64,000 nt of DNA from Pontibacter arcticus. Its GTDB lineage: Bacteria > Bacteroidota > Bacteroidia > Cytophagales > Hymenobacteraceae. Positions 42,925-50,896 of the stretch are shown here, one piece after another. The position numbers were made by a program, and so were the translations under genes. Every line of letters starts with the position of its first letter. Position 1 is the first letter of the stretch. The stretch lies in assembly GCF_003284895.1 (NCBI RefSeq), contig NZ_QMDV01000001.1, forward strand, positions 213,080 through 277,079, read 5' to 3'. A model generated the notes under the pieces. It was not told the origin of the DNA, did no database searches, and was given only the letters and a program-made list of their open reading frames with translations.

Positions 42925-44628
42925 CTACCCAATCTTCTCTTTCCGCTCCCTGAAATACTGCGCTACTTCCTCCATCGTTCTGGAGTTGAAAGTCATTTCT
43001 TTGGTGAGGCCCCCTTTACGGCCAACCAGCACGCCATACTTCATATCGTCGTAGCCACTGGTATGGTGCGCATCCGGGTTTATACTTAGCATCACGCCTT
43101 TTTCAAGCGCATACTGCACCCAGCGCCAGTCCAGATCCAAGCGCCACGGGTTTGAATTTATTTCGATGATCACGTTGTTAGCCGCGCAGGCATCAATTAC
43201 AGCTTTGTGGTTGATCGGGTAACCTTCGCGGCGTAGCAGTAAACGGCCGGTCGGGTGGCCGAGCATGGTGGTATAAGGATTTTCGATAGCCGTGATTAAC
43301 CTTGCAGTTGCTTTTTCCTCGCTCATGTTCAGGTTGCTGTGGATACTGGCCACTACAAAATCAAACGTCTTCAACATATCTTCTTCATAATCCAAGGAGC
43401 CATCCCCCAGAATATCAGACTCAATACCTTTAAATATTTTGAACGGAGCCAGTTTTTTGTTCAGTTCGTCGATCTCTTTTTGCTGGCGCAGCACATCGCC
43501 CTCACGGAGGCCGCCTGCATACGACGCTGTTTTGCTGTGATCCGAAATACCTAAATACCCGTAGCCCATGTCGCGGCAATAGGTAGCCATTTGCTCTAAG
43601 GTATGGGCGCCATCGGAGTAGGTACTATGGTTGTGCAGGATGCCTTTCAGGTCGGTGAGTTCGAGCAGTTTGGGCAGTTTGTTTTCCATGGCCAGTTGCA
43701 GCTCGTTGGTGCCTTCGCGCAGTTCAGGCGCTATATAGGCCATACCTGCCGAAGCATAGATTTCTTCTTCAGAAGTATGTTTTTCCTGGCGCGCGACAGA
43801 GAGCATACATTTGCCGGCTGCAAAAACCTGTGTTAAATGCGCCTCCGAAGAGGAACGGATAAACAGTTCGTTCGCAAAACAATCCGGCGCAACCAAACGG
43901 ATTTCGGTAGCAAGTCCGCTTACCGTATGCCTTCCGCGCCATACATGCGGCCCCGATTTTTTTGTATCCTGCTCCAGTACTTCTAAGCCATCAAGTATAG
44001 TTTCTACTTCGGTTATTTTATCGGTGGAAAGTATAAACTCGAACTTCTCAACAATTTCTAAATAACGGCGCACTTCTCCGGCTATGGCAAGTTGTGCGTT
44101 GGGCAAAGCTTCCTGTAGTCTTTCTAACAGTTCGTTGGCAGCAGATTCGGCTTCGGCATACAATAATTTACCCCGGTTTTGCTGCGTGAACAGTAAAGCG
44201 TTTTTGATGTTTTCCTGCGTTTTGGCGCCAAAGCCTTTTACTTTGCTCAGTTTATCCTGCTCGCAGGCTTCCAGCAATTCTTCCACGGTTTCGGTGCCCA
44301 GTTCTTTCCAGATGGTGCGCACTTTTTTAGGGCCGATGCCTTTTATCTGCAGCATTTCTACTACGCCGGGCGGTGTGGCAGCCAGCATCTGGTCCAGTTC
44401 TGTAAACGAGCCAGTGGTATTGATCTCGATTATCTTAGCAGCAATGCCTTTGCCAACACCAGCTATACTTTCCAGGCTGGCCTGGTCTTTAGCGGCCAGC
44501 GGCTCCTCAATCAACTCCAGTGTACTTACTGCATTTACGTACGAGCGCACCTTAAACGGATTCTCGTCGTGCAGCTCCATCAGTTCGGCTGCCAGCTTAA
44601 ATAGTTTGATGATCTTCTTATTTTCCAC
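42925..44628 (-). CDS. polX: PolX-family protein with PHP domain and altered polymerase site
   Basis: The 567-residue protein has helix-hairpin-helix and fingers regions of PolX (residues 1-150, with GVGKGIAAK and GIGPKKVRTIWKELG), a polymerase-beta-like palm (160-300) and a C-terminal PHP domain (about 330-560). The PHP part is intact: HNHSTYSDG (332-340), GISDHSK, ESDIL, ASIHSN, LGHPTGR and NPDAHH. The palm has lost the expected GSxRR...DxD: it reads AGEVRRYLEIVEKFEF, with Lys 195 and Glu 197 in place of the catalytic Asp pair, and Glu 242 for the third. It is therefore probably a 3'-5' exonuclease or phosphoesterase without polymerase activity. Confidence 0.87.
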   Translation of the reverse strand: MENKKIIKLFKLAAELMELHDENPFKVRSYVNAVSTLELIEEPLAAKDQASLESIAGVGKGIAAKIIEINTTGSFTELDQMLAATPPGVVEMLQIKGIGPKKVRTIWKELGTETVEELLEACEQDKLSKVKGFGAKTQENIKNALLFTQQNRGKLLYAEAESAANELLERLQEALPNAQLAIAGEVRRYLEIVEKFEFILSTDKITEVETILDGLEVLEQDTKKSGPHVWRGRHTVSGLATEIRLVAPDCFANELFIRSSSEAHLTQVFAAGKCMLSVARQEKHTSEEEIYASAGMAYIAPELREGTNELQLAMENKLPKLLELTDLKGILHNHSTYSDGAHTLEQMATYCRDMGYGYLGISDHSKTASYAGGLREGDVLRQQKEIDELNKKLAPFKIFKGIESDILGDGSLDYEEDMLKTFDFVVASIHSNLNMSEEKATARLITAIENPYTTMLGHPTGRLLLRREGYPINHKAVIDACAANNVIIEINSNPWRLDLDWRWVQYALEKGVMLSINPDAHHTSGYDDMKYGVLVGRKGGLTKEMTFNSRTMEEVAQYFRERKEKIG

Positions 44629-44647
44629 GGCTCAGGGTTGTATTGTA

Positions 44648-44655
44648 CAAAGATA
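44648..44655 (-). promoter_or_regulatory. -7 element of the polX gene
   Basis: Reads TATCTTTG on the minus strand, 20 bases before the start at 44628. Confidence 0.5.
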
Positions 44656-44756
44656 GAAAAACCCGCCAAACGAATTTTATATTCGGCAGCTTCTATACAT
44701 AAGCAGAAATCCTTATCTTGTCTCTGCAAAAAATGCTGCCCGCGCAGCTATACTCT

Positions 44757-45158
44757 ATGAAATACGCTTCACTTTTTGGCATACTCTGCCTTGTCCTGAT
44801 GGCTGCCACCTGCAAACAACCCAGCAAACTAGAGGCACAGCTTACCGGTAAAACCTGGCTCCATTCTTTTGAGGACGACCAAAATGATCTTACTGTTTTC
44901 AGACCAAACACGTTTAATTTTCCGCCTTCGCGGGGCAGAACCGGTTTTGCGTTAGAGCCGGGTGGCGTTATTATCCGCTACGATATTGCCCCTACCGATG
45001 GCCTGGAAGAACATACCGGCAAATGGACCCTCAACGACGACAAAACCATACAGGTAACGCTGGACGAAGAAGATATAAACGACCGCCAGTACCGGCTCGA
45101 AATTGTTTCTCTGAAAGATGATGTGCTAAAAGTTCGTCAGCATTTCCAGAACAGGTAA
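44757..45158 (+). CDS. Probable lipoprotein, lipocalin-like, unknown function
   Basis: The 133-residue precursor has a signal peptide and a lipobox-like AATC (Cys 19) followed by KQPSKLEAQ. The rest has the alternating strands of a small beta-barrel (GKTWLHSFEDD, EHTGKWTLNDDKTIQVTL, LEIVSLKDDVLKVRQHF), similar to the lipocalin-like stress-protein domains seen in this phylum. I chose the ATG at 44757, which starts the signal peptide directly. A 64-residue membrane protein gene follows after 4 bp, so the two are probably co-transcribed. The function is unknown. Confidence 0.65.
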   Translation: MKYASLFGILCLVLMAATCKQPSKLEAQLTGKTWLHSFEDDQNDLTVFRPNTFNFPPSRGRTGFALEPGGVIIRYDIAPTDGLEEHTGKWTLNDDKTIQVTLDEEDINDRQYRLEIVSLKDDVLKVRQHFQNR

Positions 45159-45162
45159 ACGT

Positions 45163-45357
45163 ATGTTCAGTTACAGAAACCTGAGCAGCAGAACCCGCAC
45201 TATTATACTTTTATCACTGCTGGGTTTGCTGATTATACTTATCGTAACCGACCCCAAAGGTGATTTCTTTAACTTCCTGAGAGGGTTTTTGAATGGAATG
45301 CTGATCGTGATGTTTTTAGGCGAAGTGGGTTTATACTTTATGAGCCGGAAAAAGTAA
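45163..45357 (+). CDS. Small two-helix membrane protein
   Basis: The 64-residue protein has two hydrophobic segments (about 13-30, IILLSLLGLLIILIV, and 43-60, NGMLIVMFLGEVGLYF) and basic ends, so it should be a small inner-membrane protein. It starts 4 bp after the preceding lipoprotein gene and contains the heptamer twice as ATA-CTT codons. No family was recognised. The function is unknown. Confidence 0.6.
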   Translation: MFSYRNLSSRTRTIILLSLLGLLIILIVTDPKGDFFNFLRGFLNGMLIVMFLGEVGLYFMSRKK

Positions 45358-45459
45358 CGTGGCGTTTTGATGGGCTTTTATTGTATCAGAACAAAGTATA
45401 ACTAAGACAAAAGCACAAAGCGGCTAAGCACTTTTTATTTTTAACAAACAGAAATACAC

Positions 45460-45864
45460 ATGCATTATTGGTTGGTAAAATCAGAGCCGGAAACGTTTTC
45501 GTGGGCCGATTTAGTGAGAGACGGACACGTAGTATGGGATGGCGTGCGCAATTACCAGGCTCGAAATAATTTACAGCAAATGCTGCCCGGCGATATGGTA
45601 TTGTTTTACCACAGCGTAACCGAAAAAGCCATTGTAGGCATTGCCAAAGTTACCAAAGCCGCTTACCCCGACCCTACCGATGATTCCGGCAAATGGGTTG
45701 TTGTGGACCTGGCCCCGTACCGCGATTTTAAAGACCCGGTTACGCTGGAGCAGATAAAGCAGGACGAACGCCTGGCACAAATTGCATTGCTGCGCCAGTC
45801 GCGGTTGTCTGTTATGCCACTTAAAGCCGAGGAGTTTGATGTGCTGTTAGCTTTAGGTAATTAG
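45460..45864 (+). CDS. EVE-domain protein
   Basis: The 134-residue protein is a single EVE domain: YWLVKSEPETFSW (3-15), WDGVRNYQARNNLQQM (26-41) and GDMVLFYHS (44-52). EVE proteins are related to PUA and YTH domains and bind modified bases in RNA or DNA, as in human THYN1. In bacteria they occur alone or fused to restriction-like enzymes. Here it stands alone, with no nuclease or methylase neighbour. Likely cytosolic; the bound nucleotide is unknown. Confidence 0.9.
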   Translation: MHYWLVKSEPETFSWADLVRDGHVVWDGVRNYQARNNLQQMLPGDMVLFYHSVTEKAIVGIAKVTKAAYPDPTDDSGKWVVVDLAPYRDFKDPVTLEQIKQDERLAQIALLRQSRLSVMPLKAEEFDVLLALGN

Positions 45865-46013
45865 AGCGAAAGTGTACTTTCATACTCAGCCAACTAAACG
45901 TTAAAGCACTAAATCTTAAAAAGTTAATAGCCCTTACAACGAACACCAGGTAAAAACAGTAAACAGGTTACGCTTTATACTTTTCTTGTACTGAACTAGT
46001 ATCCTCTCTTACT

Positions 46014-47486
46014 ATGGGTAAAGTACGCTTTCTGTTCGCAGCTTTTCTGTTTTTTGTTGCCACCGTTCTGCAGGCTCAGATGCCAGCGCAGCCGGTGCGC
46101 CTAGAGTTGCCATTAAATGCAGCAGAAACGTGGGTAGAGGTAATTCCTGTACCGGACAGCAGCCTGCTTTTATATCACAAAACCAGCAACGCCTGGGGCT
46201 CAAAATCAACTTTCCATTTCACGAAGTATGACGCCAGGCTAGAGGAAACCTGGGCCGCCGTGGCAGACCTGCACGCCGATGCTGAATTTGTCCGCCACTA
46301 CACCGAAGCACCTTATACGTACCTGGTATTCAGAGAAAACATCGAAAACGACTTCAGTTTTGTAAGGCTGCACCTTAAAACAGGCGACGTACAGCTACAA
46401 AAGTATAAACTAAGCGATATCAACGCCATTTATGAATTTAACGTACTGCAGGGCCGCTATTTCTTGATCGGGAGAAATCCTAAAAACGGCAAACCAATCC
46501 TGCTTTTCAAAAACCCGAACCAGGAAGAAACCAAGATCCTGCCTTCTGTTTACGGCGATGAATCCACTTTTTCTGACCTGCTGACGGACCACGCGAACGG
46601 ACGCGTAGATGCGGTTATGTCAGAATCGAACGGGCGCGTATCGCGGTTGCAGCTCAAAAGTTTTGATGCCAATGGCAACCTGCTGCGGAGCAATTTTATA
46701 CTTCCGCAAAATGAAAAAAGCCTGCTGAATGCTGAAGCTACTCCCGGCGACAGCACCACCCAATTATTACTAGGGAATTATGGCACCCGCGATATCCGGT
46801 ACACGCAAGGTTTTTTTACAGCCGCCACTAACCTTACCAGCGAAGTATACTTTTACAACCTCCTGCAGCTAAAAAACTTTTTTAAATACCTGAAACCCCG
46901 CCGCGAAGAACGTACTCGGAAACGCGAAGCCGCCCGGTTAAAAGCCGGCCAGGAACCAACCAACAGATACCGCCTGCTGCTGCACGATTTGCTTATAACG
47001 CCAACCGGTTATGTACTGGCAGCCGAAGTATACTTTCCGAATTACTCGAATGGCAACAGCGGCCTTTCGCGCACCATTAATTACAAACGCGAAGCAAGTA
47101 TTTACAAGCGCACACATGCTGTTGCTCTGGGCTTTGATAAAAACGGACTTCTGCTCTGGGATAACGCTTTCCCGATAAAAAATGTAGAGACAACAGAGCT
47201 GGTACACGCCGTGGAAGTAGGGTATAAGCCCGATGGAAAAGTCATTATCGCGTATCCGAAAGACAAAGTGATCCATTACCGCATTTTTGACCAGGACCAA
47301 TATACCACCGAAGAAACTGAGGTCGAGCTTCTCCCCTACGCCAAAGACGAAAAAATAACCGAAACACAGGAATCCTACCTAGTAAACTGGTATGGCGGAA
47401 ATTTTGCGGCTTACGGCTTCCAGCGCATCCGCACAGAAAACGGCCCGATGCGCAGCGTATTTTATATAAACAAACTGAACTTCTGA
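46014..47486 (+). CDS. Exported hypothetical protein, probably beta-propeller-like
   Basis: The 490-residue precursor has a signal peptide ending VLQAQM. It contains repeated short strand motifs (SLLLYHKTSNAWGSK, YLVFRENIENDFSFVRLHLKTGD, and others), which suggest a beta-propeller or similar fold. A Lys/Arg-rich helix, PRREERTRKREAARLKAG, sits near residues 299-316. No enzyme motif was recognised. It is probably a periplasmic or surface protein. It stands alone before the pyrR promoter. The function is unknown. Confidence 0.68.
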   Translation: MGKVRFLFAAFLFFVATVLQAQMPAQPVRLELPLNAAETWVEVIPVPDSSLLLYHKTSNAWGSKSTFHFTKYDARLEETWAAVADLHADAEFVRHYTEAPYTYLVFRENIENDFSFVRLHLKTGDVQLQKYKLSDINAIYEFNVLQGRYFLIGRNPKNGKPILLFKNPNQEETKILPSVYGDESTFSDLLTDHANGRVDAVMSESNGRVSRLQLKSFDANGNLLRSNFILPQNEKSLLNAEATPGDSTTQLLLGNYGTRDIRYTQGFFTAATNLTSEVYFYNLLQLKNFFKYLKPRREERTRKREAARLKAGQEPTNRYRLLLHDLLITPTGYVLAAEVYFPNYSNGNSGLSRTINYKREASIYKRTHAVALGFDKNGLLLWDNAFPIKNVETTELVHAVEVGYKPDGKVIIAYPKDKVIHYRIFDQDQYTTEETEVELLPYAKDEKITETQESYLVNWYGGNFAAYGFQRIRTENGPMRSVFYINKLNF

Positions 47487-47575
47487 GCAAATAAAAGTAT
47501 ACTTTATACTTGCGCCAGCCATTACTCAAAACTCAAATTAAACCAGTAACAATTTAACAATTAACCTGAACTGTC

Positions 47576-47583
47576 TATATTTG
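47576..47583 (+). promoter_or_regulatory. -7 promoter element of pyrR-pyrB
   Basis: TATATTTG matches TAnnTTTG, 19 bases before the pyrR ATG at 47602. The short leader leaves no room for an attenuation hairpin. Confidence 0.55.
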
Positions 47584-47601
47584 CAGCACACACTTCAGGC
47601 C

Positions 47602-48150
47602 ATGCAGAAAAGACTAATCGTAAACCACCAGCTGCTCGATATTATGGTGCTGCGCCTTTGCCACCAACTCATCGAAAATCACGGCGATTTTTCCGGTTCA
47701 GTTATACTTGGCTTGCAGCCGCGCGGTAAGTTTGTGGCCCAGCGCATCCAGCAAACGCTCGCTTCCATACTTGGCAAACAGGTACCCACCGGCTTCCTGG
47801 ATACCACCTTTCACCGCGATGATTTCAGGCGACGCGAAGTTCCGTTGGCCGCCAACGCCACCAAAATAGATTTCCTGATCGAAGGCCGGAAAGTGATTCT
47901 GGTAGATGATGTGCTGTATACCGGCCGCTCGGTGCGGGCTGCACTGGATGCTATGATCTCGTTTGGCCGCCCGGCAAGCGTTGAGTTGCTTGTTCTGATC
48001 GATCGCCTGCACACCCGCCATTTGCCTGTGCAACCCAATTATGTGGGCTTAAGCGTGAACTCGCTGCAAAGCCAGCGGGTGCTGGTAGAATGGCAAAACG
48101 AGGAAACTGCACAAGATAATATCTGGCTAATTACCAAAACCGAAGTATAA
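47602..48150 (+). CDS. pyrR: Bifunctional PyrR: uracil phosphoribosyltransferase and pyr regulator family
   Basis: The 182-residue protein is a type I phosphoribosyltransferase, with the PRPP-binding signature VILVDDVLYTGRSVRAA (about 101-117) and LGLQPRGKF in the N-terminal half. PyrR proteins carry out uracil salvage (uracil + PRPP to UMP) and in Firmicutes bind pyr mRNA as an attenuation regulator. In this lineage the RNA-binding role is not shown. I saw no typical PyrR binding loop in the leader. I chose ATG 47602 rather than a TTG seven codons earlier that lies in the promoter. pyrB follows 9 bp downstream, so it is a pyrR-pyrB operon. Confidence 0.92.
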   Translation: MQKRLIVNHQLLDIMVLRLCHQLIENHGDFSGSVILGLQPRGKFVAQRIQQTLASILGKQVPTGFLDTTFHRDDFRRREVPLAANATKIDFLIEGRKVILVDDVLYTGRSVRAALDAMISFGRPASVELLVLIDRLHTRHLPVQPNYVGLSVNSLQSQRVLVEWQNEETAQDNIWLITKTEV

Positions 48151-48159
48151 ACTATACCC

Positions 48160-49083
48160 ATGCAAGAGCTCAGCGTACGGCACCTGTTAGGCATCAAAGA
48201 TATTACCCCACAGGATATCCAGCTTATTTTCGAAACGGCGGATAACTTTAAAGATGTTCTGAACAGGCCGATCAAAAAAGTACCTTCGCTGCGCGATATT
48301 ACCATTGCTAACGTTTTTTTCGAAAACTCTACCCGTACGCGCCTTTCGTTTGAGCTGGCCGAAAAACGCCTCTCCGCCGATGTCATTAACTTTAGCAGCA
48401 GCGGCAGTTCCGTTAAAAAAGGCGAATCCCTGCTCGATACGGTAAACAACATCCTGGCCATGAAGGTGGATATGATCGTGATGCGCCATGCCAGTCCCGG
48501 CGCGCCGCACTTCCTGAGCAGACACATTGAGGCCAACATCGTAAACGCCGGCGACGGCACACATGAGCACCCCACACAGGCGTTACTGGATGCATTCTCA
48601 ATTCGGGAAAAGTATGGCGAAGTGGCTGGTAAAAAAGTCGTGATCATTGGGGATATACTGCACTCGCGGGTGGCGCTGTCCAATATTTTTGCCTTGCAGA
48701 AACTGGGTGCCAAAGTAATGGTGTGCGGACCTGTAACGCTGTTGCCCAAGCATATAAAAGAGCTGGGCGTTAAAGTGGAACTGAATGTACGCAAAGCGCT
48801 GGAATGGTGCGATGTGGCCAACGTGCTGCGCATTCAGCTGGAAAGGCAGCAAATGAAGTACTTCCCGTCGCTACGCGAGTATACGTTATACTATGGCATC
48901 GACAAGAAATTACTGGATAGCCTGAACAAGGAAATCACGATCATGCACCCGGGCCCGATTAACCGTGGCGTTGAGATCAGTTCGGATGCTGCAGACTCAT
49001 CACAATCCATCATACTTAACCAGGTAGAAAATGGCGTTGCGATCCGGATGGCAGTGCTATACTTGCTGGCCTCCAAAAGATAA
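48160..49083 (+). CDS. pyrB: Aspartate carbamoyltransferase catalytic subunit
   Basis: The 307-residue protein has the carbamoyl-phosphate motif FFENSTRTRLSFELAEKRL (about 48-66, STRTR), the HASPGAPHFLS segment, and GDGTHEHPTQALLDAF (about 130-145). It makes carbamoyl-aspartate from carbamoyl phosphate and aspartate, the committed step of pyrimidine synthesis. Length is normal. No regulatory PyrI gene follows, so the enzyme is probably not of the E. coli regulated type. It is 9 bp after pyrR, with a terminator downstream. Confidence 0.95.
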   Translation: MQELSVRHLLGIKDITPQDIQLIFETADNFKDVLNRPIKKVPSLRDITIANVFFENSTRTRLSFELAEKRLSADVINFSSSGSSVKKGESLLDTVNNILAMKVDMIVMRHASPGAPHFLSRHIEANIVNAGDGTHEHPTQALLDAFSIREKYGEVAGKKVVIIGDILHSRVALSNIFALQKLGAKVMVCGPVTLLPKHIKELGVKVELNVRKALEWCDVANVLRIQLERQQMKYFPSLREYTLYYGIDKKLLDSLNKEITIMHPGPINRGVEISSDAADSSQSIILNQVENGVAIRMAVLYLLASKR

Positions 49084-49143
49084 TTCCCAAATTACTATAT
49101 AGTATTTCCCATATTGGGATGATTTGATACCTGGCACACATAC

Positions 49144-49176
49144 AAAACCGCTTTAAATGTATTTTAAAGCGGTTTT
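49144..49176 (+). terminator. Terminator after pyrB
   Basis: AAAACCGCTTTAAA (49144-49157) pairs with TTTAAAGCGGTTTT (49163-49176), followed by T-rich sequence. No heptamer in this stem. Confidence 0.85.
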
Positions 49177-49250
49177 TGATTTTCTGGCACGTGGTTGGGA
49201 ATAAGGTTTAGCACACAGACACAAACCAAGACCTAAAACTAAACCACGAT

Positions 49251-49604
49251 ATGAACCAGATCCTTACTTTCGTAGCTGCCCTTGCCCTGATCTTATCTGT
49301 AAACACTGCTTCTGCTGGAAGCAACACTAACAAAGCCGTAGCGCTTTTAAACAAGCAGGTAGACCGCGCCCTGATCAGCGAACTGAAGTTAAACGAGATG
49401 GAATACATCAAGTTAAAGGATCTGAATAAAAGCTACCAGCAGGAAGTAGAAGCATTGAGAGTGACTTGTGCCGGCAACACCGAGCTGACCGAGTCGAAAC
49501 TGGAAGAAGTAAACACCCGTTTCCAGGCAGAACTTGCCAAAGTGCTTTCTGCTACCCAGATCAACAGTCTTAACCAGTACGGCACCATCGCCCTGAGCAA
49601 ATAA
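49251..49604 (+). CDS. Small exported helical protein, unknown function
   Basis: The 117-residue precursor has a signal peptide ending ASAGS. The mature part is helical and rich in Leu, Asn, Lys and Glu (NKQVDRALISELKLNEMEYIKLKDLNK), similar to the LTXXQ/Spy-like or DUF4168-like small periplasmic helical proteins. No Cys pair or enzyme motif is present except one Cys in RVTCAGN. It stands alone between terminators, with its own transcript likely. The function is unknown. Confidence 0.65.
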   Translation: MNQILTFVAALALILSVNTASAGSNTNKAVALLNKQVDRALISELKLNEMEYIKLKDLNKSYQQEVEALRVTCAGNTELTESKLEEVNTRFQAELAKVLSATQINSLNQYGTIALSK

Positions 49605-49623
49605 CACCAACACACTCCTATAC

Positions 49624-49663
49624 AAAACAGGCCGCTTCCCCATAAAGGAAAGCGGCCTGTTTT
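49624..49663. terminator. Terminator after the small exported protein
   Basis: AAAACAGGCCGCTT (49624-49637) pairs with AAGCGGCCTGTTTT (49650-49663). TATACTT heptamers follow at 49669 and 49690. Confidence 0.88.
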
Positions 49664-49772
49664 CGTTTTATACTTCCCCTGCCTGTTTTTTATACTTTAG
49701 GATATGCTGCGGTCGGTTAAGCAACAATGTTTAACTTTATATTGTTGTCTATACAATAATAAGAACGAAGAA

Positions 49773-50792
49773 ATGGCAGATAGAAAGATAAAACTAAGTG
49801 TGCTGGATCAATCGCCGGTACGGAAAAGCGGCAGTGCCATGCAGGCGCTGGAAGAAACGGTAACACTCGCTAAGAAAACAGACCAGCTGGGCTACACACG
49901 TTTCTGGGTATCCGAGCACCACAATACACGCGGGCTGGCTGGTTCGTCTCCGGAAGTGCTGATTGCGCACCTCGCCGGCGAAACATCCCGCATTCGGGTA
50001 GGTTCTGGCGGCGTTATGTTACCGCATTATAGTGCCCTGAAGGTAGCCGAAAACTTTAAACTACTGGAGAACCTTTTTCCTGGGCGCATAGACCTTGGTA
50101 TTGGCCGCGCTCCCGGCTCCGACCGCTTAACAGCTGCTGCACTTAACCCTTTCAATAATTTTTCGGAGGAAGATTTTTTGCAACAGCTGCAAGAACTGGG
50201 GCACTACCTCCACGACACATTTGAGGGCGGTGACATCCCTGAAAAGGTGCGCGCCATACCAACTACCACCTCGGTGCCGCCCGTGTGGCTGTTAAGCTCC
50301 AGCGGACAAAGCGGTTTATTTGCGGCGCATTATGGCTTCGGGTTTTCGTTTGCACATTTTATAAACCCGGTGGGCGGCCCGCAAATGGTGCAGGCATACA
50401 GGCAGCAGTTTAAACCCTCTGAGTTCCTGAAGAAGCCAGAAGTAACGGTAGCTGTTTTTGTGATGTGTGCCGAAACAGAAGAAAAAGCGCAGGAACTACA
50501 GGAAACAATGGATTTGATGATGCTGCGGATTGAAAAGGGAATCAGCGCGGGTGTACCACCCTACGAAGATGTACAGCGAACCACATATTCAACTGCAGAA
50601 CTGGAACGCATTGGCCTAAACCGCAACCGCATGATCAGTGGCACAGCGCCGCAGGTAAAAGAGAAACTCCAGAAACTGGCCGAGCTTTATGATACAGACG
50701 AACTAATACTTGTAACGATAACCCATCAATTTGAAGACCGGCTGCGCTCTTACGAGTTACTGGCAGAAGCATTTGAGTTAGACAAAGTATAA
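49773..50792 (+). CDS. LLM-class flavin-dependent oxidoreductase (luciferase-like)
   Basis: The 339-residue protein has the LLM pattern: LSVLDQSPVRKSGSAMQALEETV (8-30), FWVSEHHNT near residue 50 and LLENLFPGRIDLGIGRAPGSD, with a TIM-barrel arrangement. Close family members are the bacterial luciferase-like monooxygenases, such as YhbW/MsnO8 types, that use FMN or F420. The LDQSPV N-terminus is shared by a common bacterial group of unknown substrate. I chose ATG 49773, as the 23-residue extension to 49704 looks like the promoter region. Likely cytosolic. A terminator follows. Confidence 0.87.
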   Translation: MADRKIKLSVLDQSPVRKSGSAMQALEETVTLAKKTDQLGYTRFWVSEHHNTRGLAGSSPEVLIAHLAGETSRIRVGSGGVMLPHYSALKVAENFKLLENLFPGRIDLGIGRAPGSDRLTAAALNPFNNFSEEDFLQQLQELGHYLHDTFEGGDIPEKVRAIPTTTSVPPVWLLSSSGQSGLFAAHYGFGFSFAHFINPVGGPQMVQAYRQQFKPSEFLKKPEVTVAVFVMCAETEEKAQELQETMDLMMLRIEKGISAGVPPYEDVQRTTYSTAELERIGLNRNRMISGTAPQVKEKLQKLAELYDTDELILVTITHQFEDRLRSYELLAEAFELDKV

Positions 50793-50843
50793 AGCATACC
50801 AAAAGAAAGTATAAACAAGCCATTTTAGACTAGGCCTAAAAGC

Positions 50844-50877
50844 AAAAAAGCGCCGCAGAAATCTGCGACGCTTTTTT
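50844..50877. terminator. Bidirectional terminator after the LLM gene
   Basis: AAAAAAGCG (50844-50852) plus CGCAGA (50854-50859) pair with TCTGCG (50862-50867) plus CGCTTTTTT (50869-50877), one bulge pair. Shared with the convergent OmpA gene. Confidence 0.85.
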
Positions 50878-50896
50878 TATGGTTACTTATCGTAAG

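Noticed and set aside
47487..47601. PyrR-type attenuator in the pyrR leader
   Set aside because: The -7 element lies only 19 bases before the start codon, which leaves no room for a binding loop or a terminator-antiterminator pair.
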